Positions 44,780 to 53,920 are shown, counted from the stretch's first letter. The stretch: 64,000 nucleotides of DNA from Candidatus Gastranaerophilales bacterium (GCA_944324905.1 CALUYB010000005.1:49976-113975), one strand, 5' to 3'. The notes: generated by a model from the letters alone, not told the origin. Made by a program: numbers and translations.

Positions 44780-45118
44780 ATGATGGTTGAAGCTAGTAAA
44801 AAACTGTTGTCTTGTTGTATGTGCTTGATTGTTACTGCTCTGTGCTGTACTGCACTCTGCGGTTGTCAAAGCAAGCAAAATGTTATTAATACACATGCTA
44901 TGCCTGGCAGTAAAATTCATAATTTAGTGAAATCTCTGCCATCAAACACCAAACAAACTGAAAACGAAGCTATAACTAAAACTCGCTCAGGAGTTTACAT
45001 TTACAAGGATAATTCAACAGTTAATACATCGGGGTACAGATTTAATTTCAAGGAAAAAACTGACATAGGCCCAACTGATGTAAGATTTGATGCCGAGCAT
45101 TTTAGGACTAGATATTGA
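44780..45118 (+). CDS. Small lipoprotein
   Basis: The 112 residues begin with a Cys-rich hydrophobic signal (LLSCCMCLIVTALCCTALCGC) whose last ALCGC is a good lipobox. The mature part is polar, Thr/Asn/Lys-rich and short, with GVYIYKDNSTVNTSGYRF. ATG at 44780 is immediately followed by a second ATG at 44783; either may be used. It is first in a cluster with a BlaI-like regulator, an unknown gene and a TadE-like gene. Function unknown. Confidence 0.78.
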   Translation: MMVEASKKLLSCCMCLIVTALCCTALCGCQSKQNVINTHAMPGSKIHNLVKSLPSNTKQTENEAITKTRSGVYIYKDNSTVNTSGYRFNFKEKTDIGPTDVRFDAEHFRTRY

Positions 45119-45131
45119 TAAGGAAAATGAT

Positions 45132-45494
45132 ATGAATTTTAAACATGGTTCACTTGAAAGTATAATATTAAACGCAATGTGGGAGCTTGAAAAATCAGGC
45201 TTTTATAAAAATTCAGTGAAAGAAGTATATGAATTTTTGTCTAAAACAGATAGCACAAAGCGCGCTTATACAACAATTAAAACAGTAATGGATAGATTGT
45301 ATGAAAAAGAAGTTTTATTGAGAATCAAGCAAGGTAAAAAGTTCTTTTATCGCACTGCTTATTCAAATTCCGACATTGTAATTACTTCATTAAAGAAAAT
45401 TGCCTCTCAATACTGCAATGGTGATATGAGCAAATTAATGCGTATTACAAAATCAATATGCGAAAATGACAATCAAATTTTAATGGTGAATTAG
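45132..45494 (+). CDS. BlaI/MecI-family transcriptional regulator
   Basis: The 120 residues have the BlaI/MecI/CopY winged helix: LESIILNAMWELEKSG, SVKEVYEFLS, KRAYTTIKTVMDRLYEKEVLLRIKQGKKFFY, and a C-terminal dimerisation helix. In the classical system a membrane protease BlaR cleaves the repressor; no BlaR/M56 gene is in this window. ATG 45132 is chosen for the AAGGA before it rather than an upstream in-frame TTG. It may control its own cluster, which includes a lipoprotein and a pilus-assembly-like gene. Confidence 0.83.
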   Translation: MNFKHGSLESIILNAMWELEKSGFYKNSVKEVYEFLSKTDSTKRAYTTIKTVMDRLYEKEVLLRIKQGKKFFYRTAYSNSDIVITSLKKIASQYCNGDMSKLMRITKSICENDNQILMVN

Positions 45495-45496
45495 TA

Positions 45497-45880
45497 ATGT
45501 TAAATTCAAATTCTTTAGAATCATTTATAAAAGACAGAAAAGCAGTTTCAGAGCTTATTTTTGATGTTTTGACACAGAAAATATCGGTCTTAGATGCGCT
45601 TAAGCAGTACCCTAAAAACTTAAGTGACCCTACTTTAAATGCTGCTTTCCATGCTTTAGTTCATCTTGAAGCTGATGAAGATTTGAGAAAAAATGATTCA
45701 TTGTATAAAGATGAACAAGACATGTATCTTGAGGACATCGCGCGTATTTTGGCAAAAGGCGACCCGTTGCCTTGTAATGTCATTGAGGAATACAGCAAAT
45801 ACTACAAAGAATCTTTAATTTATCCTAATATCGATAAAAAATCAGTATTTCAGCGTCTAAAGAAAATGATTAATTTATGA
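45497..45880 (+). CDS. Helical protein, unknown
   Basis: The 127 residues are helical and acidic (KDRKAVSELIFDVLTQKISVLDALKQYPKN, AAFHALVHLEADEDLRKNDS, YLEDIARILAKGD). There is no signal peptide or recognised motif. It starts two bases after the BlaI-like gene and overlaps the TadE-like gene by four bases (ATGA), so it is in the same operon. I cannot name a family. Confidence 0.75.
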   Translation: MLNSNSLESFIKDRKAVSELIFDVLTQKISVLDALKQYPKNLSDPTLNAAFHALVHLEADEDLRKNDSLYKDEQDMYLEDIARILAKGDPLPCNVIEEYSKYYKESLIYPNIDKKSVFQRLKKMINL

Positions 45881-46344
45881 AAAAAAACAAAGAGTACGCA
45901 CAAAATATTATTGAATTTGTTTTTGTTTTTTTTGTTACAATGTCAATTTTTCTTTCTATAATTGAGCTTTCCCTCTACTGGCGTGCAAAATATTCTGTTG
46001 CAAATATCGCAAATGAAGTAAGCGCAAATATTCAAGTAGTTGCACAAAATACGAAATCTGCAGATAAAATAATTGAAGCTGCTCAAAATTCGCTTAAAAA
46101 TTCTGTTGGACTATTAAATCTTGAAGGAAGCGGTTTTTCTCTTTCAGGTACTAATAATTCGTATCAAATTAAAAGTAATTTCATAAAAAATAACCAAAGC
46201 GCGCTTGTAGCTTTTATTGATATAAGAAACTTAAATAATGGCGATGTTTGTACAGCTATTGCATACAGCTACAGCGGCATTTTTCTTTTTCAAAAAGGCA
46301 AAACAATAACCTCATCCCCCTCCTGCTCTGTACAAAAATTTTAA
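45877..46344 (+). CDS. TadE-like pseudopilin/secreted protein
   Basis: The 155 residues start with a short basic part and one membrane helix (about 8-32) preceded by the pilin-like sequence NKEYAQNIIEFVFVFF. The Glu in IEF is at the place typical of type IV pilins and TadE proteins. The rest is a beta-rich exported domain with two cysteines (GDVCTA, SPSCS) that could form a disulfide. No other Tad or type II secretion gene is nearby. TadE-like is the best guess. Confidence 0.68.
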   Translation: MKKNKEYAQNIIEFVFVFFVTMSIFLSIIELSLYWRAKYSVANIANEVSANIQVVAQNTKSADKIIEAAQNSLKNSVGLLNLEGSGFSLSGTNNSYQIKSNFIKNNQSALVAFIDIRNLNNGDVCTAIAYSYSGIFLFQKGKTITSSPSCSVQKF

Positions 46345-46384
46345 CATTCTGACTTTTTAAAAAATTTTTGTTATTATTTTTTTT

Positions 46385-47074
46385 ATGAAAACAATTGATG
46401 TTATTATTCCTGTTTATAATGAGGAAAAAACTTTAGAGACCGTTATTTCAAAATTAGAGCAAATTGATTTTTGTTCGCTTGAAAAAAGACTTATTTTTGT
46501 TGATGACTGTTCAAGTGATAATAGTAGGGAAATTCTGGAAAGACATCCTAATCACATTGTACTTTCACACAAAAAAAATATGGGGAAAGGTGCAGCTGTT
46601 GCGACAGGTATTAAAAATGCAACTGCTGATATTGTTGTAATTCAAGACGCTGATTTAGAGTACGACCCAAACGATTACAATAAGCTTTTGCCATTGATAA
46701 TAAATAATGAAGCAGATGTGGTCTATGGTTCAAGATTGTTGGATAAAAGTCAGCATAAGTTATTTTTATTTTTAAGTTTACTCGCAAATAAATTTCTAAC
46801 TGGGCTTACAAATCTTTTATTTGCTACAAAAATTACTGATATGGAAACATGCTACAAGGCATTTAGGCGTGAGAAAATTTCCGATATAAACATAAAATCT
46901 AAGAAATTTGACTTTGAGCCTGAAATTACTGCAAAAGTCATTAAACGCAAATTAAGATTTAAAGAAGTCCCAATTACCTATAATCCGCGCGCTTATGATG
47001 AGGGGAAAAAAGTTAAGGCAAAAGACGCTCTGCAAGCAATTTTTACACTTTTCTATTACAGATTTTTTGATTAG
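46385..47074 (+). CDS. Family 2 glycosyltransferase, DPM1-like
   Basis: The 229 residues match dolichol/undecaprenyl-phosphate mannosyl- or glucosyltransferase-type GT2 enzymes: DVIIPVYNEEKTLETVI, LIFVDDCSSDNS, MGKGAAVATGIKNA, IVVIQDADLEYDP and a late FEPEITAKVIKRK. No membrane segment follows, so it is likely a peripheral enzyme making a lipid-linked sugar. It is an independent gene without a Shine-Dalgarno, followed immediately by rsmH. Confidence 0.88.
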   Translation: MKTIDVIIPVYNEEKTLETVISKLEQIDFCSLEKRLIFVDDCSSDNSREILERHPNHIVLSHKKNMGKGAAVATGIKNATADIVVIQDADLEYDPNDYNKLLPLIINNEADVVYGSRLLDKSQHKLFLFLSLLANKFLTGLTNLLFATKITDMETCYKAFRREKISDINIKSKKFDFEPEITAKVIKRKLRFKEVPITYNPRAYDEGKKVKAKDALQAIFTLFYYRFFD

Positions 47075-47082
47075 TGTATAAT
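47055..47082 (+). promoter_or_regulatory. Promoter placing transcription start at the rsmH ATG
   Basis: ATTACA (47055-47060), a 16-base spacer and a perfect TATAAT (47077-47082) end six bases before the ATG at 47089. There is no Shine-Dalgarno, so this would give a leaderless message. It overlaps the stop codon of the upstream glycosyltransferase. Confidence 0.5.
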
Positions 47083-47088
47083 TTTCTT

Positions 47089-48012
47089 ATGCAAGAATTT
47101 AAACATTATACTGTTATGTTAAATGAAGCTGTTAATGCTCTTGAGTGTGACGGCTCAGATAAAATCTTTGTTGACGCCACTTTAGGCGGTGGCGGACATA
47201 GTGAACTTATATTAAAAAAAATCTCTAAAGACGGCAAGCTTATTTCTTTTGATGTTGATATGGACGCAATTAATGCTTCTAAAGAGAGGCTGAAAGATTA
47301 TAAAAATTTAACAATTGTTCATGACAGTTATACAAATATTAAAGAAAACCTTTTAAAATTAGGAATTGAAAAAATTACCGGCGGAATTATTTATGATTTA
47401 GGTGCTTCTTATCATCAATTAACAACAGGCATGCGCGGTTTTAGTTTTACAAAAGACGCTCCTTTGGATATGAGATTTGATACTAATTCAAACTTTAGCG
47501 CATGGGATGTTGTAAATAAATATAAAGAAAATCAACTTGTGGAAATTTTTTCTAAATATGGTGAAGAACATTATTCTAAGCGAATTGCGCGTGCAATTGT
47601 AAACTCTCGTCCGCTTAATACTACTTTAGAATTGGCAGAACTTATAATAAAAACAGTGCCAAAATCTAATAGCAGAATTCACCCTGCTACAAGGGTCTTT
47701 CAAGCAATTAGAATCGAAGTAAATCACGAGTTGTTAAATTTTGAAAATTCATTAAAAGAAGTGGTTACATTATTAGATTCTGGTGCTATAATTAGTGTAA
47801 TAACATTCCATTCTTTGGAAGACAGACTTGCAAAGTCTATTTTAAAAAATCTTTCACTTGAGTGTAGATGCGACAAAAATGTTCCAATATGCAAATGTGA
47901 AGGAAAATTGGTAGAATTGGTCAATAAAAAACCTATCTGCCCAAGCGAGGAAGAAGTTAAAAAAAATCCGCCTTCAAGAAGTGCAAAGTTAAGAGTAGCA
48001 AGACGGGTTTGA
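47089..48012 (+). CDS. rsmH: 16S rRNA (cytosine-1402 N4)-methyltransferase RsmH
   Basis: Methylates C1402 in the ribosomal P site using SAM. The 307 residues show DATLGGGGHSE (SAM motif), FDVDMDAINASKERL, YDLGASYHQL, GFSFTKDAPLDMRFD and ATRVFQAIRIEVN, all family hallmarks. ATG 47089 is preferred to an upstream in-frame GTG, because the protein start (MQEFKHYTVMLNEAV) then fits other RsmH proteins. It heads a division and wall cluster (ftsL-ftsI-murE), the usual place for mraW. Confidence 0.95.
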   Translation: MQEFKHYTVMLNEAVNALECDGSDKIFVDATLGGGGHSELILKKISKDGKLISFDVDMDAINASKERLKDYKNLTIVHDSYTNIKENLLKLGIEKITGGIIYDLGASYHQLTTGMRGFSFTKDAPLDMRFDTNSNFSAWDVVNKYKENQLVEIFSKYGEEHYSKRIARAIVNSRPLNTTLELAELIIKTVPKSNSRIHPATRVFQAIRIEVNHELLNFENSLKEVVTLLDSGAIISVITFHSLEDRLAKSILKNLSLECRCDKNVPICKCEGKLVELVNKKPICPSEEEVKKNPPSRSAKLRVARRV

Positions 48013-48027
48013 ATCAGGAGAGATAGC

Positions 48028-48531
48028 TTGAGTTCACTTTCTTTTAACAATAATAATAAAAAAAATAATAATAATGCACCAAAATTAAGAAAGGTGCAAA
48101 AAAAGCCAATTGAAACAAGTATAAATCAAAGGCAGTATGTTAATTATAACAATAATCAAATAATTAGCGGTTATTTTGTAAAGGAAAAGTCGTATAAGGA
48201 AATGGTTATTGCAAGGGTTAATACATTTTTGTGTGCCTTGCTTGGTTTTTTGGTTTTAGTATGTCTTGTCAGTTACTATTTTGTAACTATAAGTGAAGTT
48301 AAATTAAATAAAATCAGAAAAGAAACCCTTGCGCTTAATTATGAAAATGAAGATTTGCAAATTAAACTTGATAATTTGCAGTCTTTTTATAATGTTGATA
48401 TGGCAGTTGCAAAGTCAAACATGCTACAGCGTGCAACAAAAGTCGTGGAACTGTCTGCTGCAAAAATACCGAGTGTAAGATTTGAAAATCAAGACAGCGC
48501 TCAGAAAAAAGCTTGGTCTATGGGCTACTAG
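48028..48531 (+). CDS. FtsL-like division protein
   Basis: The 167 residues have an Asn/Lys-rich cytoplasmic part (1-65, with long runs of Asn), one membrane helix (about 69-92) and a periplasmic leucine-zipper-like coiled coil (about 95-130; EVKLNKIRKETLALNYENEDLQIKL). Size, topology and position between rsmH and ftsI identify it as FtsL, though its sequence is divergent. The start is a TTG after AGGAGA. FtsL joins FtsB/FtsQ and activates FtsWI. Confidence 0.75.
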   Translation: MSSLSFNNNNKKNNNNAPKLRKVQKKPIETSINQRQYVNYNNNQIISGYFVKEKSYKEMVIARVNTFLCALLGFLVLVCLVSYYFVTISEVKLNKIRKETLALNYENEDLQIKLDNLQSFYNVDMAVAKSNMLQRATKVVELSAAKIPSVRFENQDSAQKKAWSMGY

Positions 48532-48537
48532 AATTTT

Positions 48538-50256
48538 ATGAGCAAAGACAGATATAAAAAATTTGACAAACGTATAGGATGCTTGCAATTTTGCTTTACA
48601 TCTTTTATTGCCTTATTGTTAATTTATTTGTTTTTAATTCAAGTAGTCGATATCAGGCATTATAGGGATAGAGCTAAAACACAGCGTTCATCTAAACTTT
48701 TTGTCATGAGGGGCGAGATTTTAGATAGAAACGGATATAAATTAGCATCTGATAATACTTCGTTTACTTTGTATGCCCATCCAAAATATTATGACCATAC
48801 GCCTCAAGAGCTGGCCGAAATTTTATCACCCATAATTAACGTTCCTATTTCTTCGCTTACTAAAACACTTTCTGAAGATAAGCAAGTTATCACGATTAGC
48901 AGGACTCTTGACAGAAAAACAGCGGAAGCAATTAAGGCAAAACGATTGCGAGAATTGTCCCTTGAGGTTAAAAACAAAAGGGTCTACCCTCAAGGTTCTC
49001 TTGCGTCGCATATTTTAGGTTATTATAACCCTGAGGCCGATATAGCTGGTGGAATTGAGTATGTCGCAAAAGATTATCTTGAATATTTTGATAAAAATAT
49101 TACATACGAAAAAACTCAAAACGGCGACATTATCTACAATTTTAATACAAATCCAGAAGATATCACTGCGCCTATAAAAGGTAAAACTCTTACATTGACA
49201 ATTGATTCAGCAGTACAGCACATCTGTGAAAAATATTTAAATAAAACAATCCAAAAAACAAAAGCACTAAGAGGTGCAGTAATTGTACTTGATCCAAAAA
49301 CAGGTGAAGTGCTGGCACTTGCTGCATATCCATATTATGACCCGAATAACTATTATAAATACTCCATGGTTGAGATGAAAAACTGGGCTATCACAGATGT
49401 TTACCCCCCGGGGTCCACTTTTAAAGTTATAACAGTCGCATGTGCTATGATGAATGGCAAAGTCAATAAAAACACAAGAATTTTAGACACCGGCAAAATG
49501 AAAATCGGCTGGTGGGAGATTCAAAACTATGATTATTATAAAAATAAAAACCCGGGACTGATTGATTTAGTCTATCTGTTTGAACACTCAAGTAACGTAG
49601 CTAGTGCAAAAGTTGCACAAATGATGAGCGCTCAAGAATTTTACGACACTCTTAAAATGTTTAATTTTGGTGATGCAACGGGAATTGACCTTCCTGGTGA
49701 GTCCTCTGGAATTTTACCTGCGCCTAAAAGCTGGGATGTCGCAACCCATGGCGCAATGGGCTACGGATATGGTGCGTCGGTTACTGCAATTCAAATGGCG
49801 TCGGCTGTTGCTGCTATAGCAAATAATGGCGTGTGGATTACACCGCATGTTATAAAATATTCTCAGGAAGAATTGCCTGAAAAAATCATCCAAAGGCGCG
49901 TTATGTCAGAGCAATCTGCAAAAGACTTAACAAATATTTTAGTTCAATCAATTGAGAACGGTAAAAATATAGCAAAAATGGACGAGTATTATGTGGCTGC
50001 AAAAACCGGTACTTCGCGCCGTCCATTGGACAATGGTGCAGGTTATTCAAATAAATTATATACATCAATGGTTGGTTTTTTGCCTGCAACTGACCCTAAA
50101 ATACTTGTATATGTTGTAGTTGACAGCCCCGGAGGTGAAGCAATTTGGGGTTCAACTGTTGCGGCACCTATCTTTAAAGACATTACAACTGAACTTGTTA
50201 AAATAATGAATTTAAATCCTGATAAGAAAAAAACTGTTAACAAAACAGAAATTTAA
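48538..50256 (+). CDS. ftsI: Septum-type penicillin-binding protein FtsI/PBP2b-like
   Basis: A class B transpeptidase for septal peptidoglycan. The 572 residues have an N-terminal membrane helix (about 17-37), a PBP dimerisation domain (about 55-210; RGEILDRNGYKLA) and a transpeptidase domain with STFK (293-296, active Ser), SSN (351-353) and KTGTS (488-492). There are no PASTA domains. It follows ftsL by six bases. It is the target of beta-lactams; the beta-lactamase-fold protein at 8968-10146 might be functionally related. Confidence 0.94.
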   Translation: MSKDRYKKFDKRIGCLQFCFTSFIALLLIYLFLIQVVDIRHYRDRAKTQRSSKLFVMRGEILDRNGYKLASDNTSFTLYAHPKYYDHTPQELAEILSPIINVPISSLTKTLSEDKQVITISRTLDRKTAEAIKAKRLRELSLEVKNKRVYPQGSLASHILGYYNPEADIAGGIEYVAKDYLEYFDKNITYEKTQNGDIIYNFNTNPEDITAPIKGKTLTLTIDSAVQHICEKYLNKTIQKTKALRGAVIVLDPKTGEVLALAAYPYYDPNNYYKYSMVEMKNWAITDVYPPGSTFKVITVACAMMNGKVNKNTRILDTGKMKIGWWEIQNYDYYKNKNPGLIDLVYLFEHSSNVASAKVAQMMSAQEFYDTLKMFNFGDATGIDLPGESSGILPAPKSWDVATHGAMGYGYGASVTAIQMASAVAAIANNGVWITPHVIKYSQEELPEKIIQRRVMSEQSAKDLTNILVQSIENGKNIAKMDEYYVAAKTGTSRRPLDNGAGYSNKLYTSMVGFLPATDPKILVYVVVDSPGGEAIWGSTVAAPIFKDITTELVKIMNLNPDKKKTVNKTEI

Positions 50257-50296
50257 GAGTAAAATATTTTGCATAAATAGCTTTGGAGTAACTAAA

Positions 50297-51757
50297 ATGG
50301 AATTGAGCAAGATTATAAAAGAAGTAGAACCAATTGAAGTTTTAAATTTTAAAGACGTTGATATTTGTGGTATTTCTTACAATTCAAAAACCATAAATTC
50401 GCATGAAATTTTTGTTTGTTTAAAGGGTGAACACGTCGATGGTCATGACTACGCACAAATGGCATTTGAAAAAGGTGCGGTTGCTCTTATGTGCGAAAGA
50501 CCCCTTAGTATTGAAATTCCTCAATTGATTGTGAATTCTACACAAGAAAAAATTGCTGATTTATCAGCGTGTTTTTATCACAACCCATCGCGAGAGTTAA
50601 ATTTAATAGGTGTTACGGGAACTAACGGTAAAACTACCGTTACTCACTTAATTCAAAAGATTTTTGAACAAAACAATAAAAAGTGCGCGCTAATTGGTAC
50701 ACTAGGCTACAAACTTTCATCCGCCAGCGAGTACTTTGAAGCCAAACACACCACGCCTCAGGCACCTGAGTTACAACACACATTGCAGAAAATCTTAAAA
50801 TCCGACATTTTAAATGTTGTAACTGAAGTTAGCTCACATTCGCTTGAACAGCACAGGGTGAGAAAATGTAAATTTTCAGGCGCGGTTTTTACTAACCTGA
50901 CCCAAGATCACCTTGATTTTCACATTACAATGGATAATTATTTTAACGCTAAGGCAAAACTTTTCAAAAGCCTTGAAAAGGGTGCATATGCCGTCATTAA
51001 CAATGATGATAAGTATGCAAAAAGATTTATTGAATCTGTGCCAAAAGATGTTGAGGTCATTACGTATGGTGTAAAAAATAATTCGGATTTAATGGCAAAA
51101 AATATTGAATTTACATCCTCAGGAGTCAGCTTTACTTGTGTTTACAAAGATCAAAAAACAGATATTAAGCTTATGTTAAACGGCATGTTTAGCGTTTATA
51201 ATGCACTTGCTGCCATAGGTTGTACTTTAGCTAACGGAATTAATCTTGAAGTTTCAAAGGCTGCGCTTGAGAGTACAAAAAGCGTTGCGGGTCGTTTTGA
51301 GATTGTTTGTACTTCTCCGCTCGTAATTGTAGACTACGCCCATACACCAGACGGGCTTGAAAATATTTTGCGCGCCGCTCGAGAATTAACTCCAAAAGAC
51401 GGCAGTTTGATATGTTTATTTGGTTGCGGCGGTGACAGAGATGCTACAAAACGTCCAAAAATGGGAAAAATTGCACAGTCTTTGAGTGATAAAATTATCG
51501 TAACATCAGATAATCCGCGCTCAGAAGACCCCCAACAAATTATCACAGATATTTTGTCGGGACTTAAATTAATTAACCCAAAAACTGTTTTTGTTGAACC
51601 TGACAGAGCTGAGGCAATTAAAATGCTAAAAACTTTAGCAAATGATAAAGATGTCGTAATTGTCGCAGGCAAGGGTCATGAAAACTATCAAATTTTAAAA
51701 GACAGAACAATACACTTTGATGACAGAGAAGAAGTTGCAAAAGTTTTCTCAAACTAA
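50297..51757 (+). CDS. murE: UDP-MurNAc-tripeptide synthetase MurE
   Basis: Adds the third amino acid to UDP-MurNAc-L-Ala-D-Glu. The 486 residues show the three Mur-ligase domains: ISYNSKTI (N-terminal UDP binding), GTNGKTTVTHLI (ATP loop) and C-terminal IVDYAHTPDGL. The substrate-determining motif reads DNPRSEDP, the form that selects meso-diaminopimelate. The organism therefore probably has DAP-type, Gram-negative-like peptidoglycan. GGAG lies before the ATG. Part of the rsmH-ftsL-ftsI-murE cluster. Confidence 0.95.
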   Translation: MELSKIIKEVEPIEVLNFKDVDICGISYNSKTINSHEIFVCLKGEHVDGHDYAQMAFEKGAVALMCERPLSIEIPQLIVNSTQEKIADLSACFYHNPSRELNLIGVTGTNGKTTVTHLIQKIFEQNNKKCALIGTLGYKLSSASEYFEAKHTTPQAPELQHTLQKILKSDILNVVTEVSSHSLEQHRVRKCKFSGAVFTNLTQDHLDFHITMDNYFNAKAKLFKSLEKGAYAVINNDDKYAKRFIESVPKDVEVITYGVKNNSDLMAKNIEFTSSGVSFTCVYKDQKTDIKLMLNGMFSVYNALAAIGCTLANGINLEVSKAALESTKSVAGRFEIVCTSPLVIVDYAHTPDGLENILRAARELTPKDGSLICLFGCGGDRDATKRPKMGKIAQSLSDKIIVTSDNPRSEDPQQIITDILSGLKLINPKTVFVEPDRAEAIKMLKTLANDKDVVIVAGKGHENYQILKDRTIHFDDREEVAKVFSN

Positions 51758-51819
51758 ATTGTTAAGGGTATTTTCAAACTTTCATTCTTGTATTAGAATA
51801 ATACTTGAATGGAGGAAAC

Positions 51820-53133
51820 TTGAGCGAAAAATTAATTATTAGCGGTTCGCGTCCACTTGAGGGCGAAGTTAGTATAAGCGGCGCAAAAAACGCTGTACTT
51901 AAGCTTATGGCTGCAGCCTTGCTTGCTCAAGATGTTTCAATAATTCATAATGTCCCTGAACTTACAGATGTTGAGATTATGCTGGATGTTCTTGAGTGTC
52001 TTGGGGTAAAATGTACTTATGATAAAGAAAATAAATCAGTTGAAATCGATGCTAAAAATTTAACAAGTGTTGTAGCGTCGGATAAGTTTGTTAGCAAAAT
52101 GCGTGCATCTTTTGTTGTTTTGGGTTCTCTTGTAGGACGCATGAAAGAAGCTCGCGTTGCACTCCCTGGTGGGTGTAAAATTGGTGAAAGGCGCGTAAAT
52201 TTTCATATAAAAGGGCTTGAAGCACTAGGTGCAAAGTGTAAAATTGAGCAAGGCTATGTTCATGCAAAGGCAACTGAACTTGTTGGCGCAGATATTTGTC
52301 TTGATATTCCATCTGTTGGCGCGACTGAAAATATCATGCTTGCTGCAGTTTTAGCACAAGGTACGACAAGGATTCAAAATGCTGCTCAAGAGCCTGAAAT
52401 TGTTGATTTGGCAAATTTCCTTAAAGCCATGGGCGCGCAAATTGAAGGAGCTGGTACTAATGAAATCGTTATTTCAGGCGTAAGGCAAAACGACCTGCAT
52501 GGGGTTGAATATACTACAATTTCAGATAGAATTGAAGCCGGCACTTATATGAGTGCGATAATTGCATCTCGTGGGCATGGAATTATAAAAAATGTTTTCC
52601 CTAATCATTTAACGATTTTTACGGGCAAACTGCTTGAAATGGGTGCTAAAATTAAACTTCTTGAGCCAAATGTTATGGAAGTTTCATCTAATTCAAGACT
52701 TTTGCCGATGAATTTCATAACACAGCCATACCCAGGGTTTCCAACTGATTTACAAGCGCTTGCAATGGCACTTTTATCAACTTCAAACGGTATAAGTGTT
52801 GTGACAGAAAGCTTATACGAAAATAGGTTTATGCACATAGCTGAGCTTTGGAAAATGGGCGCAAATATCAAGCAAAGTAAAAACCATGCCATAATCAAAG
52901 GTGTCGATTATCTTGTTGGCACAAGCGTTACCGCTCCTGACTTAAGAGCAGGGGCTGCGCTAGTTGTTGCTGCTATTATGGCACGTGGCGAAAGCGAGAT
53001 ACATGGGCTTCAACATATCGATAGAGGCTATGAAAAATTCACAGATAAGCTCAAGGGTTTAGGTGTTATTGTTTCACGAGTACCTGATGAAACTGATTTA
53101 ATTAAAACAGCAGGAGGTTTAAATGACGCATAA
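51820..53133 (+). CDS. murA: UDP-N-acetylglucosamine 1-carboxyvinyltransferase MurA
   Basis: First committed step of peptidoglycan synthesis, using phosphoenolpyruvate. The 437 residues include SISGAKNAVLKL with K23-N24, LPGGCKIGERRVNFHI with the catalytic C119 (fosfomycin target) and a late AMARGESEIHGLQHIDRGYE. The start is a TTG because GGAGG sits four bases before it; a TTG five codons earlier lies upstream of that site. Its 3' end carries the strong AGGAGG of the next small gene. Confidence 0.95.
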   Translation: MSEKLIISGSRPLEGEVSISGAKNAVLKLMAAALLAQDVSIIHNVPELTDVEIMLDVLECLGVKCTYDKENKSVEIDAKNLTSVVASDKFVSKMRASFVVLGSLVGRMKEARVALPGGCKIGERRVNFHIKGLEALGAKCKIEQGYVHAKATELVGADICLDIPSVGATENIMLAAVLAQGTTRIQNAAQEPEIVDLANFLKAMGAQIEGAGTNEIVISGVRQNDLHGVEYTTISDRIEAGTYMSAIIASRGHGIIKNVFPNHLTIFTGKLLEMGAKIKLLEPNVMEVSSNSRLLPMNFITQPYPGFPTDLQALAMALLSTSNGISVVTESLYENRFMHIAELWKMGANIKQSKNHAIIKGVDYLVGTSVTAPDLRAGAALVVAAIMARGESEIHGLQHIDRGYEKFTDKLKGLGVIVSRVPDETDLIKTAGGLNDA

Positions 53134-53458
53134 ACATAAACGCTGGTACGATTACGACCCATTATTGATTGAAGTCATTGATCTTCTGAAAAATTATCAG
53201 GAAGAATTACATGCACAAGCTGTAACTTTTTTAGAAAAAGTTGAAGAACAAGTTTCAAAAGAGGCGCTGGATAGATTTTACGAAATGGTAAAACCGTTTA
53301 ACGGTAACAGGTGGTATGACAAAGACCCTGTTATCTCAAAAACCGTCGAGCTTTTAAGGGTTGTACCACAGTCAATTCAAAAGCAAGCGGCTGATAGTTT
53401 TATTGAAGCATTGCGCGCAAACGGTGTTATAGTTGAAATTACAGAAAAAGAAAACTAA
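53123..53458 (+). CDS. Small protein with internal RWYD repeat, unknown
   Basis: The 111 residues consist of two similar halves: RWYDYDPLLIEVIDLLKNYQ (7-26) with a following helix, and RWYDKDPVISKTVELLRVVP (from about 62) with a second helix (KQAADSFIEALRANG). Each half looks like a two-helix unit opened by RWYDxDP. There is no signal peptide or membrane segment. A strong AGGAGG precedes the ATG inside the murA 3' end, so it is coupled to murA. I do not know the family. Confidence 0.8.
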   Translation: MTHKHKRWYDYDPLLIEVIDLLKNYQEELHAQAVTFLEKVEEQVSKEALDRFYEMVKPFNGNRWYDKDPVISKTVELLRVVPQSIQKQAADSFIEALRANGVIVEITEKEN

Positions 53459-53910
53459 TCTCTTTTAAATAATTTTTTAATTTTATTTATCAATTTTTCT
53501 TCTTCAAGTCTTTTCATTACTTTTTTTTCAAGAGTTAGTTCAATGTCTTCAAATTGCCTTTCAAATGTTGTATTTAAAAGCTTTTTAAGTGTATTAATTT
53601 TGTGTGTCCTTTCAACTAAGTCGCAAGATAGCGCAAGAGAGGCTTCAATATTATCTTTCATTGTTTCAGACACTTCATTGTCGCAGTATGCGCTTAAAAG
53701 GGCGTATTGCTGAAATTTTTTTGCTCTTTGAATGTTTTTTTGCTGAATTTTATCAAACAGTGATTTTATTATTCTATATTTTTCCATACAAAACGGGCAA
53801 TTTCTCAGATGAATTGCTACCCTATTTCTTTTGCTTTCTGATAATTTATCATCAATATATGGTAAAAGCAGCCTTGATATATCCTCACATGACAAGTTTC
53901 CTTTTAGCAT
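53455..53910 (-). CDS. Soluble anti-sigma factor with zinc-finger domain
   Basis: The 151 residues begin with a ZAS/zf-HC2 domain: CEDISRLLLPYIDDKLSE, then HLRNCPFC (HxxxCxxC) that binds zinc and clamps an ECF sigma factor. A second, degenerate copy may follow (LLSAYCDNEVSE ... LALSCDLVE). The C-terminal helices are basic with no membrane segment, so this is a cytoplasmic anti-sigma. It sits ten bases after the sigma gene on the same strand with AAAGGAG before its ATG. Convergent with the RWYD gene. Confidence 0.82.
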   Translation of the reverse strand: MLKGNLSCEDISRLLLPYIDDKLSESKRNRVAIHLRNCPFCMEKYRIIKSLFDKIQQKNIQRAKKFQQYALLSAYCDNEVSETMKDNIEASLALSCDLVERTHKINTLKKLLNTTFERQFEDIELTLEKKVMKRLEEEKLINKIKKLFKRD

Positions 53911-53920
53911 TTTTTCTCCT

